NCBI GenBank assembly: GCA_963678375.2
Contig: OY782831.1
Location: forward strand, 1,178,001-1,242,000
Direction: 5' to 3'
Source of the DNA: JAEKNW01 sp963678375
GTDB lineage: Bacteria; Cloacimonadota; Cloacimonadia; Cloacimonadales; JAFGVF01
DNA: 64,000 nucleotides
This document shows, piece by piece, positions 33,779 through 43,009 of the stretch (positions are counted from its first letter, which is position 1; every line of letters starts with the position of its first letter). The position numbers and the translations under genes were made by a program. Below the pieces are notes generated by a model. The model was not told the DNA's origin. It searched no databases and saw nothing but the letters and a program-made list of their open reading frames with translations.

Positions 33779-36022
33779 TTACGATTTAATATTTAACAAC
33801 TTAACAGTGATAGTTGTGAATACTGTATGTTGGCTTTTTGCCTTAATAATCCCACCATGTTGATGAACTATCTTATGTGCTAGATTAAGTCCAAGACCAG
33901 TTCCTCCTTCTTTATTAGTAAAGAAAGGTTGAAATATCTTGGGGATAACTTGAGGTGTTATACCACAGCCATTATCTGTAAAGTCTATTACAACAAAATT
34001 AAATTCATCTCTAGTTGAAATTTCAATAACTCCTTCTTTATCTGTTGATTTAATAGCATCGATTGAGTTTAATATGAAGTTTAAAAAAACTGTACACATC
34101 TGTTTCTTATCAACTGAGACAAGGTCTTGACTACTCTTTGGGATATAGTTTAGTTTAATGTTCTCCTTAGCAAGTTTTCCTCTAGCTAGGTTAATTACTT
34201 CAGTAATAATCCTATGTAAAGATATTGTCTCTTTTTTAAAATCGATAGGCTGACTATAATTAAGGAGCTCATTAACTCTAGTGTTTGCATTTTGAGCATT
34301 TCTAATCACAATTCCTGTAAACTCATCATCTTCAATGTCATATTTTGCTTTAAGTATTTGCATAGAGGCTAGGATATTAGTTAGTGGGTTCCTGATTTCA
34401 TGAGCTAATCCTGAAGCAATTTCACCAACCCCTGTAAGCCTCTGAGCAAAAAGTAATTGGTTAGTTGTAGCCCTATGATCTTCAATTTCAGCTAGCAATT
34501 TTTCATTAGTTTCTTTCAATTCTTTGGTTCTTTCTTCAACCTTAACATTGAGTAATTTAGCTAGTTTTTTCTTGGATTTATATCTTTGATATATGAATAT
34601 TGTAATAAACGAGATTAAGAGAATTAGCGATAGTATCAAATATATTGTCTTATATTGATTAGCTATGGTAAGGTTTTTCTCAGTATTTTCTAGACTTAAT
34701 TTCTGTTTTTCTTTTGTTACCTCATCTAAATTTTTCTGAGCTTCGTAGTCCGCAATTAGATTTGCGACCTCTTCAGATGTCTCTTCTCTTATGTTGGAAA
34801 TGATTTTACGAGCAGTTTTTGTGGCTTCTTCATATTGACCAAAATGCTCATAAAATTCAAGTCTAGTTGAAAGTGTAGCATTTTCATCAGAAGGGCTAAG
34901 TAAGGTCGTTTTAAGGCTGTCAATTTGATTGATATAATTAAGGGCTTGATTATAATTATCTAATCTGGTGTAAAACCTAACATACTGATTCATTGTTTCT
35001 ATTGTGGTAGCCGTTGATGCGTTAGAGTGAGTAGGTTGATCTGATAACTTTAAGTATTTTAAAGAATTTTCCCAATCTTCCAGAATCTCATATATTTGAG
35101 AAGTTAAGGCATAGCAAGAAACTAACATATCTGAAATAGCAAACTTATTGCTCTCTTTCTTACAGACATCGATACTTTCTAAAGCATAACTGAGAGCCGT
35201 TTGATAATCTCCTGAGTTACCGTAAGCTGTTGCTAAATTGTAAAAGGCAAGTGATACCCCGGAATAATCTTCTAAAGTTCGGTAAACATCTGCAGTTTTA
35301 AAGTAATACTCAGTAGCAATATCTTGCTGTTCCATCGAACTATAAATAGTTGCTAAACTTAGATAAATAAGGGCAGAAGTGTTGGAAATAGGATACTGTC
35401 TAATACTCTTTTCTGCTTTTTTATACATTTCAAAAGCTAAACTAGTATCCTGATTAACTAGTGCTATATCACCTTCTAACATGTAAAGGTAGGCTAAGAT
35501 TCTGGTTGAATCAGCTTGAACTGCATAATCTCTACTCTTGTTTATCCATTTGATACCATTATCAATATCATAGTTATCTGCGTAGGTTGAAGCTACCCAA
35601 AGAGAAGAATTCGCCATTAAGCCTATATCATTCTTGAGAGAATCAGCTTTGAAAATATCTAAAATCATAGGAATAGACTTGGTGAAATCCCATTGATATG
35701 AATATACATCATATATTTTGAACATAAGTTCTCTTTTAGCTGAATAATCACTAAAAAAGGGGGCTTTTAATGCATTATTTAGCACTGTCAGTGATTCCTC
35801 AGTTTTTTTATTAAATAATAAAGAGTCTGCAAAGTTAATAACCTTTTTTAATCCTAGGTTGAAATTGGTATTGTTCCCAATAATTGTATCAATTTTAGGT
35901 GACCCCTTCATATTTTTTGATAATTCTGACCTTAGTGAATCAGCCTCCTTTGATTCCAAAATAGAAAAAGGTAAAAGCAGTATAAAGATTAAAATTCCAA
36001 GATTTATGTGTGATATTTTCAT
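33779..36022 (-). CDS. Sensor histidine kinase with TPR-type periplasmic domain
   Basis: A 747-residue protein. A signal peptide or anchor (ILIFILLLPFSILES) leads into about 400 residues of TPR-like helical repeats (for example LATAYGNSGDYQTALSYALE). One membrane helix near 463-482 and a coiled coil follow. HisKA has its histidine in GLAHEIRNPLTNI near residue 540, and HATPase carries NSIDAI, DNGCGI and GGTGLGLNLA. It should sense an extracytoplasmic signal, but no response regulator lies next to it, so it is an orphan here. The ATG at 36022 is fixed by GGGAGAAACA immediately upstream. Confidence 0.88.
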   Translation of the reverse strand: MKISHINLGILIFILLLPFSILESKEADSLRSELSKNMKGSPKIDTIIGNNTNFNLGLKKVINFADSLLFNKKTEESLTVLNNALKAPFFSDYSAKRELMFKIYDVYSYQWDFTKSIPMILDIFKADSLKNDIGLMANSSLWVASTYADNYDIDNGIKWINKSRDYAVQADSTRILAYLYMLEGDIALVNQDTSLAFEMYKKAEKSIRQYPISNTSALIYLSLATIYSSMEQQDIATEYYFKTADVYRTLEDYSGVSLAFYNLATAYGNSGDYQTALSYALESIDVCKKESNKFAISDMLVSCYALTSQIYEILEDWENSLKYLKLSDQPTHSNASTATTIETMNQYVRFYTRLDNYNQALNYINQIDSLKTTLLSPSDENATLSTRLEFYEHFGQYEEATKTARKIISNIREETSEEVANLIADYEAQKNLDEVTKEKQKLSLENTEKNLTIANQYKTIYLILSLILLISFITIFIYQRYKSKKKLAKLLNVKVEERTKELKETNEKLLAEIEDHRATTNQLLFAQRLTGVGEIASGLAHEIRNPLTNILASMQILKAKYDIEDDEFTGIVIRNAQNANTRVNELLNYSQPIDFKKETISLHRIITEVINLARGKLAKENIKLNYIPKSSQDLVSVDKKQMCTVFLNFILNSIDAIKSTDKEGVIEISTRDEFNFVVIDFTDNGCGITPQVIPKIFQPFFTNKEGGTGLGLNLAHKIVHQHGGIIKAKSQHTVFTTITVKLLNIKS

Positions 36023-36132
36023 TGTTTCTCCCAATACCATTACAAAAATATCAGTCAATAATGTCAATATAAAATATGCTTAGTTTGACTTAGTTCATCC
36101 CAAATTATAACCCTTAGTATATACCATAAAGA

Positions 36133-36960
36133 TTATTGTACTAAATAAGCTATCCTATTTCTACCTACTAGATCTTTAATAATGTTGACATCCTTAAATT
36201 TATTTGACAAAGCTATTTTTATAATCTCATCAGCTTGATCTTGACCTATTTCAAAGAAAATTAAACCATCATTTGTAAGAATATTTTTACTCATTTCTAT
36301 AATTTTTCTATAGAAATATAGACCAGACTCTGAGCCTACAAGTGCTAATTTTGGTTCATACTCTTTAACTTCTTGCGGTAATATAGTATAGTCTTTTTCA
36401 GAGATATAGGGAGGATTAGAAACTATTATGTCAAACTTACCTAAGCTATCTTTATAGATATTTGCTTGGATAAAATCGATTATCACATGGTTCTCTTTGG
36501 CATTTTTTTTGGCTATAGCAAGAGCCTTAGTGGATACATCAACTGCTACTACTTGTGCTTGAGGATAGATCTTTTTTAATGAAATCGCAATTGCTCCAGA
36601 ACCTGTACCAATATCTAAAATTCTCTGGGGGGATAACTGATGGTTTCGGATAGTTTCAAGTAAATACTCAGTTTCTGGTCTAGGAATCAACACATCAGAA
36701 TTTACCAATATTTTACATCCATAAAATTCTGTATAACCTAAAATATATTGTAGTGGTTCATGATTACACCTACGATTAATCATTCTATTAACTATTTCTA
36801 TTTGATTATAACTAAGCTCTCTTTCATAGTAGAGTGGTAGAGATAGTCTCTTTATTCCAGTAACTTCTTCTAATATTATGCCAATATTCAAGACTGGATT
36901 CTCAATATTATTGTGAGATAATTTTTCTTTTCCCTCTTCTAGAAGCATTTTTATCGTCAT
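36133..36960 (-). CDS. prmC: Peptide chain release factor N5-glutamine methyltransferase
   Basis: A 275-residue PrmC/HemK protein that methylates the GGQ glutamine of release factors using SAM. The N-terminal helical domain carries YYERELS and HEPLQYILGYTEFYG (residues about 55-69). The catalytic domain has ILDIGTGSGAIAISL and the substrate-binding IVSNPPYIS. IPRPETEYLLE is the usual linker motif. An ATG with AAGGA upstream is the clear start. The prfA gene often found upstream is absent. Confidence 0.95.
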   Translation of the reverse strand: MTIKMLLEEGKEKLSHNNIENPVLNIGIILEEVTGIKRLSLPLYYERELSYNQIEIVNRMINRRCNHEPLQYILGYTEFYGCKILVNSDVLIPRPETEYLLETIRNHQLSPQRILDIGTGSGAIAISLKKIYPQAQVVAVDVSTKALAIAKKNAKENHVIIDFIQANIYKDSLGKFDIIVSNPPYISEKDYTILPQEVKEYEPKLALVGSESGLYFYRKIIEMSKNILTNDGLIFFEIGQDQADEIIKIALSNKFKDVNIIKDLVGRNRIAYLVQ

Positions 36961-37051
36961 ATTTTATCCTTAATTATGGAAGTAATGTTTTCTTTTTTGC
37001 TGTTGAAGGTTTTCCATCATTCCAAGTTCATTTATTTGGGAATTCTTTAAT

Positions 37052-38287
37052 TTAGGATAAAGACTTTCCTTTTGCTAAATTTTCTGCTATTTTTTCAAAA
37101 TTATAGCTGGAAGGATTCTGGAATATTCTAAGTCCAAACTCAGGAACAACTGCGAGTAGATGATCAAAAATATCAGATTGTATTTCTTCATACTTAACCC
37201 AAGCAGTTTGATTGATAAAGACATATATTTGTATAGGTATTCCGTCTTTTTCCGGTTCTAACTGTCTAATTAGAAAAATCAGATCTTTATGTACATAAGG
37301 ATGGTGTTTCAAGTAATTCGCTACGTATGCTCTAAAAGTTCCTAGATTAGTTAACCTTCGTCCATTAACCACTACTGAATCGTCTATTTTGTTCTTAGAG
37401 TTATACTCTTTTAATTCTTCTTTTTTCTGACTAATATAATCTTTCAAATAGTGAATTTTTTGGAATTTTTCAAGCATTTCAGCATCACAGAATTTTACAC
37501 TAGATATATCTAAGACAATCTTTCTCATTATTCGCCTACCACCAGCTTCTTGCATACCTCGCCAGTTTTTGAAAGAATCATCTATTAGCTTATAAGTAGG
37601 AATGTTAGTGATTGTCTTATCCCAGTTTTGTATCTGAATATTATATAAAGAAATATCTACAACATCTCCATCTGCTTCAAATTTAGGAACTTCTAACCAG
37701 TCACCAATCTGAATTATATCACTAGTTGTTATTCTTACGCTAGCAACAAAAGATAAAATCGTATCTTTGAAAATCAACATCAAGACCGCTGTCATAGCAC
37801 CTAATCCACTAATTAAAACTAGAGGATTAGTATTAATAAAAATTGATACGATAATGAGGAAACCTAAAATATACAGGACAATCATAAATACTTGAATAAA
37901 TCCTTTAATAGATTTACCTCGTGATATTTCTAAAGTTTTATAGATGTCGTTGAGGGAATTCAACAAATTCCCGAAAAAGATTAGAATAACAACTATTACT
38001 AGGGATGATACAAGTTTAGCTAAAATAGCTCCAGTATATTCAAAATAACTAGTAAATTGATGGATGAACAGTAATGCAGGTAAAGGGACTAAGCTAGAAA
38101 CTACTTTTCTCTTAATCATATAGTCATCCCAAGTTACCTTACTTTTTATAATGATTTTATGCACTATTTTCATTGCTAATCTACTAAGTAGATAGATTAT
38201 TCCTGCAATAAGTAAAATTATTAATGCTCTCATCGCTCCTGGCAGAAAAGAGTTGGTTGGGATTAGAGATTCCAAATATTCTATCAT
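37052..38287 (-). CDS. Mechanosensitive ion channel, MscS family (YbdG-like)
   Basis: A 411-residue inner-membrane channel. Five hydrophobic segments occupy residues 1-180. The pore-lining helix region reads GLGAMTAVLMLIFKDTILSFVA and leads into the beta domain with ITTSDIIQIGDWLE and ISLYNIQIQNWDKTITNIPT. The large C-terminal domain (about 150 residues) with NLGTFRAYVANYLKHHPYVH is that of the YbdG miniconductance subgroup, which responds to mild osmotic down-shock. The ATG at 38287 follows TTGAGGTGATA; a GTG at 38293 is the alternative. Confidence 0.9.
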   Translation of the reverse strand: MIEYLESLIPTNSFLPGAMRALIILLIAGIIYLLSRLAMKIVHKIIIKSKVTWDDYMIKRKVVSSLVPLPALLFIHQFTSYFEYTGAILAKLVSSLVIVVILIFFGNLLNSLNDIYKTLEISRGKSIKGFIQVFMIVLYILGFLIIVSIFINTNPLVLISGLGAMTAVLMLIFKDTILSFVASVRITTSDIIQIGDWLEVPKFEADGDVVDISLYNIQIQNWDKTITNIPTYKLIDDSFKNWRGMQEAGGRRIMRKIVLDISSVKFCDAEMLEKFQKIHYLKDYISQKKEELKEYNSKNKIDDSVVVNGRRLTNLGTFRAYVANYLKHHPYVHKDLIFLIRQLEPEKDGIPIQIYVFINQTAWVKYEEIQSDIFDHLLAVVPEFGLRIFQNPSSYNFEKIAENLAKGKSLS

Positions 38288-38457
38288 TATCACCTCAATA
38301 TTGATTTTATGAATCTATTAAAAATGAGATGTATAATGTCAAGAGAAAATAACTAACTGGGAATGTTTGCCAGGCTGTGTCAAAATCAAATGTGACATAC
38401 GAAAATACATGATATTTATTAAAGTATTGTTTTTTGGGTGTATGTAAACGGGAAAAC

Positions 38458-38535
38458 TATGGAATGGAGGCATCTTACCGCCAGATTAACAGACTTTCAG
38501 AGCCTGTTGTGGATGCAAGATGCATCCACTCCATA
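38458..38535. repeat. Hairpin repeat, TATGGA...TCCATA family, copy 2
   Basis: 'tatggaatggaggcatct' (38458-38475) pairs imperfectly with 'agatgcatccactccata' (38518-38535). A smaller GTGGATGC-aa-GATGCATCCAC hairpin lies within the right arm. Confidence 0.75.
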
Positions 38536-38570
38536 CAACCCTATCTGTGTATCCCTGCAAGCAAATGAAA

Positions 38571-38646
38571 AACTGAGAACGCCTGCATCCCTGCAGGCAT
38601 ATAAAAAAACTGGGAACGCCTGCATCCCTGCAGGCAAATAAAAAAA
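38571..38646. repeat. Two 37-bp direct repeats, each with a GCCTGCA...TGCAGGC hairpin
   Basis: Units begin at 38571 and 38608 with 'aactgRgaac' and each contains GCCTGCATCCCTGCAGGC. Read on the minus strand, each hairpin is followed by 'gttcYcagtttttt', so the pair may terminate the phosphate operon that ends at 38649. Confidence 0.8.
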
Positions 38647-38648
38647 CT

Positions 38649-39146
38649 TTAATCTATAGTAAAACCATTAGCCTTAAGTCTTCTTAAGGCTTTTTCTCTA
38701 AGTTGGCGTATTCTTTCGCGTGGTAAATTTAGTTGTTTAGCAACTTCAGAAAGGGTAAATTCATGTTGATAAAGCTGGATGATTACTTGCTTTTCAATAT
38801 CAGGGAAGTTAGTAGGGAAGTCTATTGCTATTTTACTTTCGTCAGCTTTAATAATATCTACTTGGTTATCATGAATTTCTTCATTGTATTCATAGTGGGA
38901 ATGATGAGCATCTTTAGTTATATAATCTAAGATATATTTTTTTATCCAATATACGGCATAAGTAGAAAATTTAGTATCATTATTTTCATCAAATTTATCA
39001 ACAGCCTTTATCACACCTATCATACCTTCTTGCATTAAATCTTCAAGTGGATGAGTATGAGATGCGTATTTCAAAGCAATTGACTTGACTAAGGGGAAAA
39101 GCTCAGTAATTTTCTGGTCATATATTTGATCAGAAATCTCTTTCAT
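38649..39146 (-). CDS. RNA polymerase sigma-70-family factor
   Basis: A 165-residue sigma factor with region 2 (PLEDLMQEGMIGVIKAV and FSTYAVYWIKKYI, the -10 recognition helix) and region 4 (FTLSEVAKQLNLPRERIRQL plus REKALRRLK). It lacks region 1.1 and most of region 3. The helix-turn-helix and R-x-R-I-R-Q-L are closer to primary-type sigmas than to ECF factors. It is the last gene of the phosphate operon. Its start lies inside phoR (17-nt overlap). AGGA eight bases before the ATG at 39146 favours this start over 39155. Confidence 0.88.
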   Translation of the reverse strand: MKEISDQIYDQKITELFPLVKSIALKYASHTHPLEDLMQEGMIGVIKAVDKFDENNDTKFSTYAVYWIKKYILDYITKDAHHSHYEYNEEIHDNQVDIIKADESKIAIDFPTNFPDIEKQVIIQLYQHEFTLSEVAKQLNLPRERIRQLREKALRRLKANGFTID

Positions 39147-40884
39147 AAGATGCATCCTGTATAAGTGGAAGAGTTATAATGAATTCACTACCTTGATTTA
39201 GCTCTGATTTAACAATTATTGTACCCTTATGAAGATTAATAATGTGTTTAACTATAGCTAGACCTAAACCAGTTCCTCCATTTTTTCTGTTCCTTGATTT
39301 ATCTGCTACATAGAAACGTTCAAAGACTCTATTAAGATGTTCACTAGGTATCCCATCCCCGCTATCCTTGATCGAAATCTGCATTATTGCTTTTGTAACA
39401 AATGCAGAGATAGTAATACCCCCTTTGGAAGTATAACGAATAGCATTATCAATTAAATTAACAAAGACTTGCTCAATTTTGAATTTATCAACCTCTATTT
39501 CTGGTAATTCTTCAGGAATAGCAAGGTCTAAAAAGAGATTATTTACTTTTAGTTTATCTTCGAAAATGCTCTTAGTTTTATCAAGAAAATGTCCTAGTTT
39601 GATTTTAGAAATAATAAGTGTAGGGCGTTGTTCAAGCTTTGCTAAAGCTTGAATATCATTTATCAAATAGATAAGTCTTTCCGAATTCCTATCTATAATA
39701 TTTAGATACTTTAGTTGCATAGGATTAGCATCTTCAATAAGGTGTTCTACGAATCCTTTTATGGCTGTTAATGGTGTTCTTAATTCGTGACTTGCGTTCA
39801 CAATGAAATCTCGTTTCAACTGTTGAGTTTCTTTAAGCTCAGAGATGTTATGCATAACAAAGATAACCTGTTGATCATCAATCTTGGAAGTTGACAGAAT
39901 AAACCACTTATCATTAAGTTTTATTTCAGTTGTAATGTCAGCTGTGTCTGGCTTTATCTTGGCAATTATATCTTTTACTTCAGGATCATGAATCAATTCC
40001 CAGTAATATTTATTACAATAGTTCTTTGCTTGGATTAATTTCTGGAAACTTTTGTTTGAGAGTATTAGTCTTCCATCAAAGCTCTGTACCCAAAGCACTT
40101 CATTAATAGAATTAATAATATTCTCTAAGGTGAAACTTTTACTCTTCAACTCGGAAATAGTTGTTGCTAGTTTCTCAGCCATTAAATTGAAGCTTTTACT
40201 AAAATCCTCAAGCTCGTCATTACTCTTGATATCAACCTTTCTTTTTAGGTTACCTTGGCTTATGTCATAACATACTTCTTTTAACCTCTTAATAGGTTTG
40301 GTAAGTTGTTTTGTATAGAAATAAGCAACTAGTAAAGCAAATAAGAATAGGATTATTGATGCTTGCTGAATTCCTTTTCTGAAATCATGCAAAAGCAGGG
40401 TTATTTCGGTTATGGGTATGCTTAGGCGGGATACATAACGAATTCTTTCATTCTCAATTATTGGTACAGCTACATATAACATTTCTTGGTGTATTGTGGC
40501 AGAGTAACGTATAGCTGAACCAACTTCTCCATTAAGAGCTTTTCTAAGCTCAAAACGTTCTTTGTGATTGTCCATATCATTAGGATTAGCATCTGATTCT
40601 AGGACAACTTTTCCATTAATATCAATAATGGTTATCCTAGCTTGGATAGTTTCTGAAATCTGTCTGACTCTTTCATGTAAAGCTAGATAGTTTTCTCCTA
40701 CTAAATCATACTCAATCAAATCAAAAGTCGATTGAGCTTGTCCAATTAAGCTTTTTTCTAGTCGTGCTAGATGCTGCTCTTTTACTAATCTAAAAGAGAT
40801 GATGTAGATTAAGGAAATCAAAACTATAAAGATTAATATATAGCTAATCAGAATTCGACTGAAAATAGAATTAGTTTTGAACAT
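39130..40884 (-). CDS. phoR: Phosphate-regulon sensor histidine kinase
   Basis: A 584-residue PhoR homologue. A membrane helix near residues 8-32 precedes a periplasmic domain (about 35-165). A second helix (175-192) leads into HAMP (ITKPIKRLKEVCYDISQGN follows, with KQLTKP), a PAS-like domain (about 250-345), HisKA with ASHELRTPLTAIKGF (His near 365), and HATPase with LIDNAIRYT, KDSGDGIP and GGTGLGLAIV. It phosphorylates PhoB when phosphate is low and is kept in check by PhoU and the Pst transporter encoded beside it. The start touches the phoB stop. Confidence 0.93.
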   Translation of the reverse strand: MFKTNSIFSRILISYILIFIVLISLIYIISFRLVKEQHLARLEKSLIGQAQSTFDLIEYDLVGENYLALHERVRQISETIQARITIIDINGKVVLESDANPNDMDNHKERFELRKALNGEVGSAIRYSATIHQEMLYVAVPIIENERIRYVSRLSIPITEITLLLHDFRKGIQQASIILFLFALLVAYFYTKQLTKPIKRLKEVCYDISQGNLKRKVDIKSNDELEDFSKSFNLMAEKLATTISELKSKSFTLENIINSINEVLWVQSFDGRLILSNKSFQKLIQAKNYCNKYYWELIHDPEVKDIIAKIKPDTADITTEIKLNDKWFILSTSKIDDQQVIFVMHNISELKETQQLKRDFIVNASHELRTPLTAIKGFVEHLIEDANPMQLKYLNIIDRNSERLIYLINDIQALAKLEQRPTLIISKIKLGHFLDKTKSIFEDKLKVNNLFLDLAIPEELPEIEVDKFKIEQVFVNLIDNAIRYTSKGGITISAFVTKAIMQISIKDSGDGIPSEHLNRVFERFYVADKSRNRKNGGTGLGLAIVKHIINLHKGTIIVKSELNQGSEFIITLPLIQDASYERDF

Positions 40885-41573
40885 TAAACCTCAAATTTAT
40901 AGCCTACACTTCTGATATTTTTGATATAATCACCAACCTCACCAATTTTTGAGCGGAGATTTCTAATATGTACATCTATAGTCCTGTCTAAAACTATTTT
41001 ATCATTTCCCCATAGGTGATTAAGAATCTGTTCTCTTGAGAAAACCCAGCTAGGATGAGAAGCTAATAGCTCTAATATCTTAAACTCAGTAGTTGTTAAA
41101 TATACTTTTTCTCCCTTGATTTTGACCTCAAATTTCCTCTTGTCAATATGTAAGATATCACCAATGGTTAGAAAGTCGGACTTACTATTATTAACTTCTG
41201 ATCGGCGTAGAACCGCTTTAATCCTAGCAACTAATTCCCTAGGTGAGAATGGCTTGGCTATATAATCATCCGCTCCTAGTTCTAAACCAAGTACTTTATC
41301 TACTTCTTCTCCTTTGGCTGTTAGCATTATGATGGGAAGCAGTTTATATTTTTCTGATTTACGAATTGTTTTACAAATTTCAGTCCCCTCTATATCAGGA
41401 AGCATAAGGTCTAAAATTACTAAGTCTGGAGCTTGACTTTTCAGTTGCTCCAAAAAATCACTACCATTATCAAATGTAACAACATTGTAATTAGCTTTTG
41501 AAAGCTGTAGTTCTAACAACTCTAATATATCGTGTTCATCATCGACCACAAAAAGTGTTTTTCTCTTGTCCAT
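40884..41573 (-). CDS. phoB: Phosphate-regulon response regulator
   Basis: A 229-residue OmpR/PhoB-type regulator. The receiver domain (1-120) has VVDDEHD, the phospho-acceptor Asp in VILDLMLPD near residue 56, and AKPFSP with the conserved Lys. The winged-helix domain (about 130-229) has TTTEFKILELLASHPSWVFS and RTIDVHIRNLRSKIG. It should bind the 11-nt repeats upstream of the porin gene. It overlaps phoR and phoU by single bases, which indicates coupled translation. Confidence 0.95.
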   Translation of the reverse strand: MDKRKTLFVVDDEHDILELLELQLSKANYNVVTFDNGSDFLEQLKSQAPDLVILDLMLPDIEGTEICKTIRKSEKYKLLPIIMLTAKGEEVDKVLGLELGADDYIAKPFSPRELVARIKAVLRRSEVNNSKSDFLTIGDILHIDKRKFEVKIKGEKVYLTTTEFKILELLASHPSWVFSREQILNHLWGNDKIVLDRTIDVHIRNLRSKIGEVGDYIKNIRSVGYKFEV

Positions 41574-42226
41574 TAGTTCTCCTGGTTATGGTGTTTGATT
41601 ACTCTTCCTTCTACTAAGTAAATTGTTGATTCTCCAATGTTAGTTGCTAAATCAGCAATTCTTTCAAATTTTGAAGCAATTCTTAAAATATGTAGACTTG
41701 GTTCTACATTTGTAGTGGTATCTTTTAGAATATTTTTAATATGAGTATAAAGTTCTTCATATAAATCATCCACTTCATTGTCTCTTCCGCCAATTGTTTT
41801 AGAGGTTGCAACATCTTCATCAGTGAAAGCCATTATACTGTCTTTGAGCATAGAATATGCTTTTTTTGCCATCTCATATAATTCTTTCATACTAAATATT
41901 AAAGAATCATTTTTCATAGCTCTAAGGCTATCTGCAATTTTATATGCTAAATCACCTAAACGCTCAAAATCATTGTTCATTTTTATAATCATCAAAATAT
42001 AGCGTAAGTCTTTGGCTTCAGGTTGATAAAGGGCAATTAGGGCAGCGCACCTATCATCGATTTCAAGCTCTAATCTATTTACTTTATTCTCGTAATAAAT
42101 AACATCCTCAAGAATAACTGTATTCATATCTTCCATCGAGGTTATACATAATTCTATCATTTTCTGTATATAACCAGCCATATCCATCAAACTTTTCTTT
42201 AAATCTATTATTTTTGGTGTTAACAT
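41573..42226 (-). CDS. phoU: Phosphate transport system regulator
   Basis: A 217-residue all-helical protein made of two similar three-helix bundles. Each contains the PhoU metal-site pattern (YENKVNRLELEIDDRC, residues about 46-61; VGGRDNEVDDLYEELY-like, near 147-161) and the adjoining DFERLGDLAYKIADS and KFERIADLATNIGES. PhoU links the Pst transporter to PhoR and represses the regulon when phosphate is ample. It follows pstB by 24 nt with AGGAGAG upstream. Confidence 0.95.
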   Translation of the reverse strand: MLTPKIIDLKKSLMDMAGYIQKMIELCITSMEDMNTVILEDVIYYENKVNRLELEIDDRCAALIALYQPEAKDLRYILMIIKMNNDFERLGDLAYKIADSLRAMKNDSLIFSMKELYEMAKKAYSMLKDSIMAFTDEDVATSKTIGGRDNEVDDLYEELYTHIKNILKDTTTNVEPSLHILRIASKFERIADLATNIGESTIYLVEGRVIKHHNQEN

Positions 42227-42250
42227 TTTTTATCTCTCCTTTTGGCTTTA

Positions 42251-43009
42251 TTAACCAAAGACTCCTGTTAAATAATCTTCAGTTCTTTTATCTTTTGGAA
42301 CAGTAAAGACTTTTTTGGTCTCTCCAAATTCAATAATATCACCAAGATACATGAATGTAGTATAATCTGAAATTCTACCAGCTTGAGCAATATTATGAGT
42401 TACTATCAAAATAGTCACTTTATCTTTTAAGTCAATACATAATTCTTCAATTTTTGCAGTTGACTTTGGATCAAGGGCAGAAGTAGGCTCATCAAGTAGT
42501 AAAACTTTAGGTTGGTTAGCTAATGCCCTAGCTATACAAAGTCGCTGTTGTTGTCCCCCAGATAATGATAATGCAGAAGTATGTAATCTATCTTTAACTT
42601 CATCCCAAATCCAAGCATCTCTCAGACTTTTCTCAACTACTTCATCAAGAACAGACTTTCTTTTTTCTCCTCTGATTAACAGTCCATAAGCAACATTATT
42701 ATAGATTGATTTCGGGAAAGGATTAGGTCTTTGGAAAACCATTCCAATTTGTGTTCTTACTTCAGTAACATCAGCTTTAGAGTCATAAATATCTTTACCT
42801 TCTAAGAGAATTTTACCTTCAATTTTACATTCAGGTATTAAGTCATTCATTCTGTTAAATGATCTAAGAAGAGTTGATTTTCCACAACCTGAAGGACCAA
42901 TCAAGGCTGTTATTTTCTTTTCATGAACTGTGAAATCTAAATCATGAAGAACATAGTTGTCATTGAACCATAACTTCAAGTTCTCTGTTTTTATAATTTC
43001 TTTTACCAT
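42251..43009 (-). CDS. pstB: Phosphate ABC transporter ATP-binding protein
   Basis: A 252-residue ABC ATPase. Walker A is GPSGCGKSTLLRSFNRMND, the Q-loop is MVFQRPNPFPKSIYNNVAYG (a PstB-specific block), the signature is LSGGQQQRL, Walker B is LLLDEPTSALDP and the H-loop is VTHNIAQAGRISDYTTF. It powers uptake through PstA/PstC. It overlaps pstA by 7 nt. Confidence 0.97.
   Translation of the reverse strand: MVKEIIKTENLKLWFNDNYVLHDLDFTVHEKKITALIGPSGCGKSTLLRSFNRMNDLIPECKIEGKILLEGKDIYDSKADVTEVRTQIGMVFQRPNPFPKSIYNNVAYGLLIRGEKRKSVLDEVVEKSLRDAWIWDEVKDRLHTSALSLSGGQQQRLCIARALANQPKVLLLDEPTSALDPKSTAKIEELCIDLKDKVTILIVTHNIAQAGRISDYTTFMYLGDIIEFGETKKVFTVPKDKRTEDYLTGVFG

Noticed and set aside
38438..38641. 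Open frame of 67 codons on the + strand
   Set aside because: It is made entirely of the hairpin repeats at 38458-38535 and 38571-38646, has no ribosome site, and its translation repeats the repeat units.
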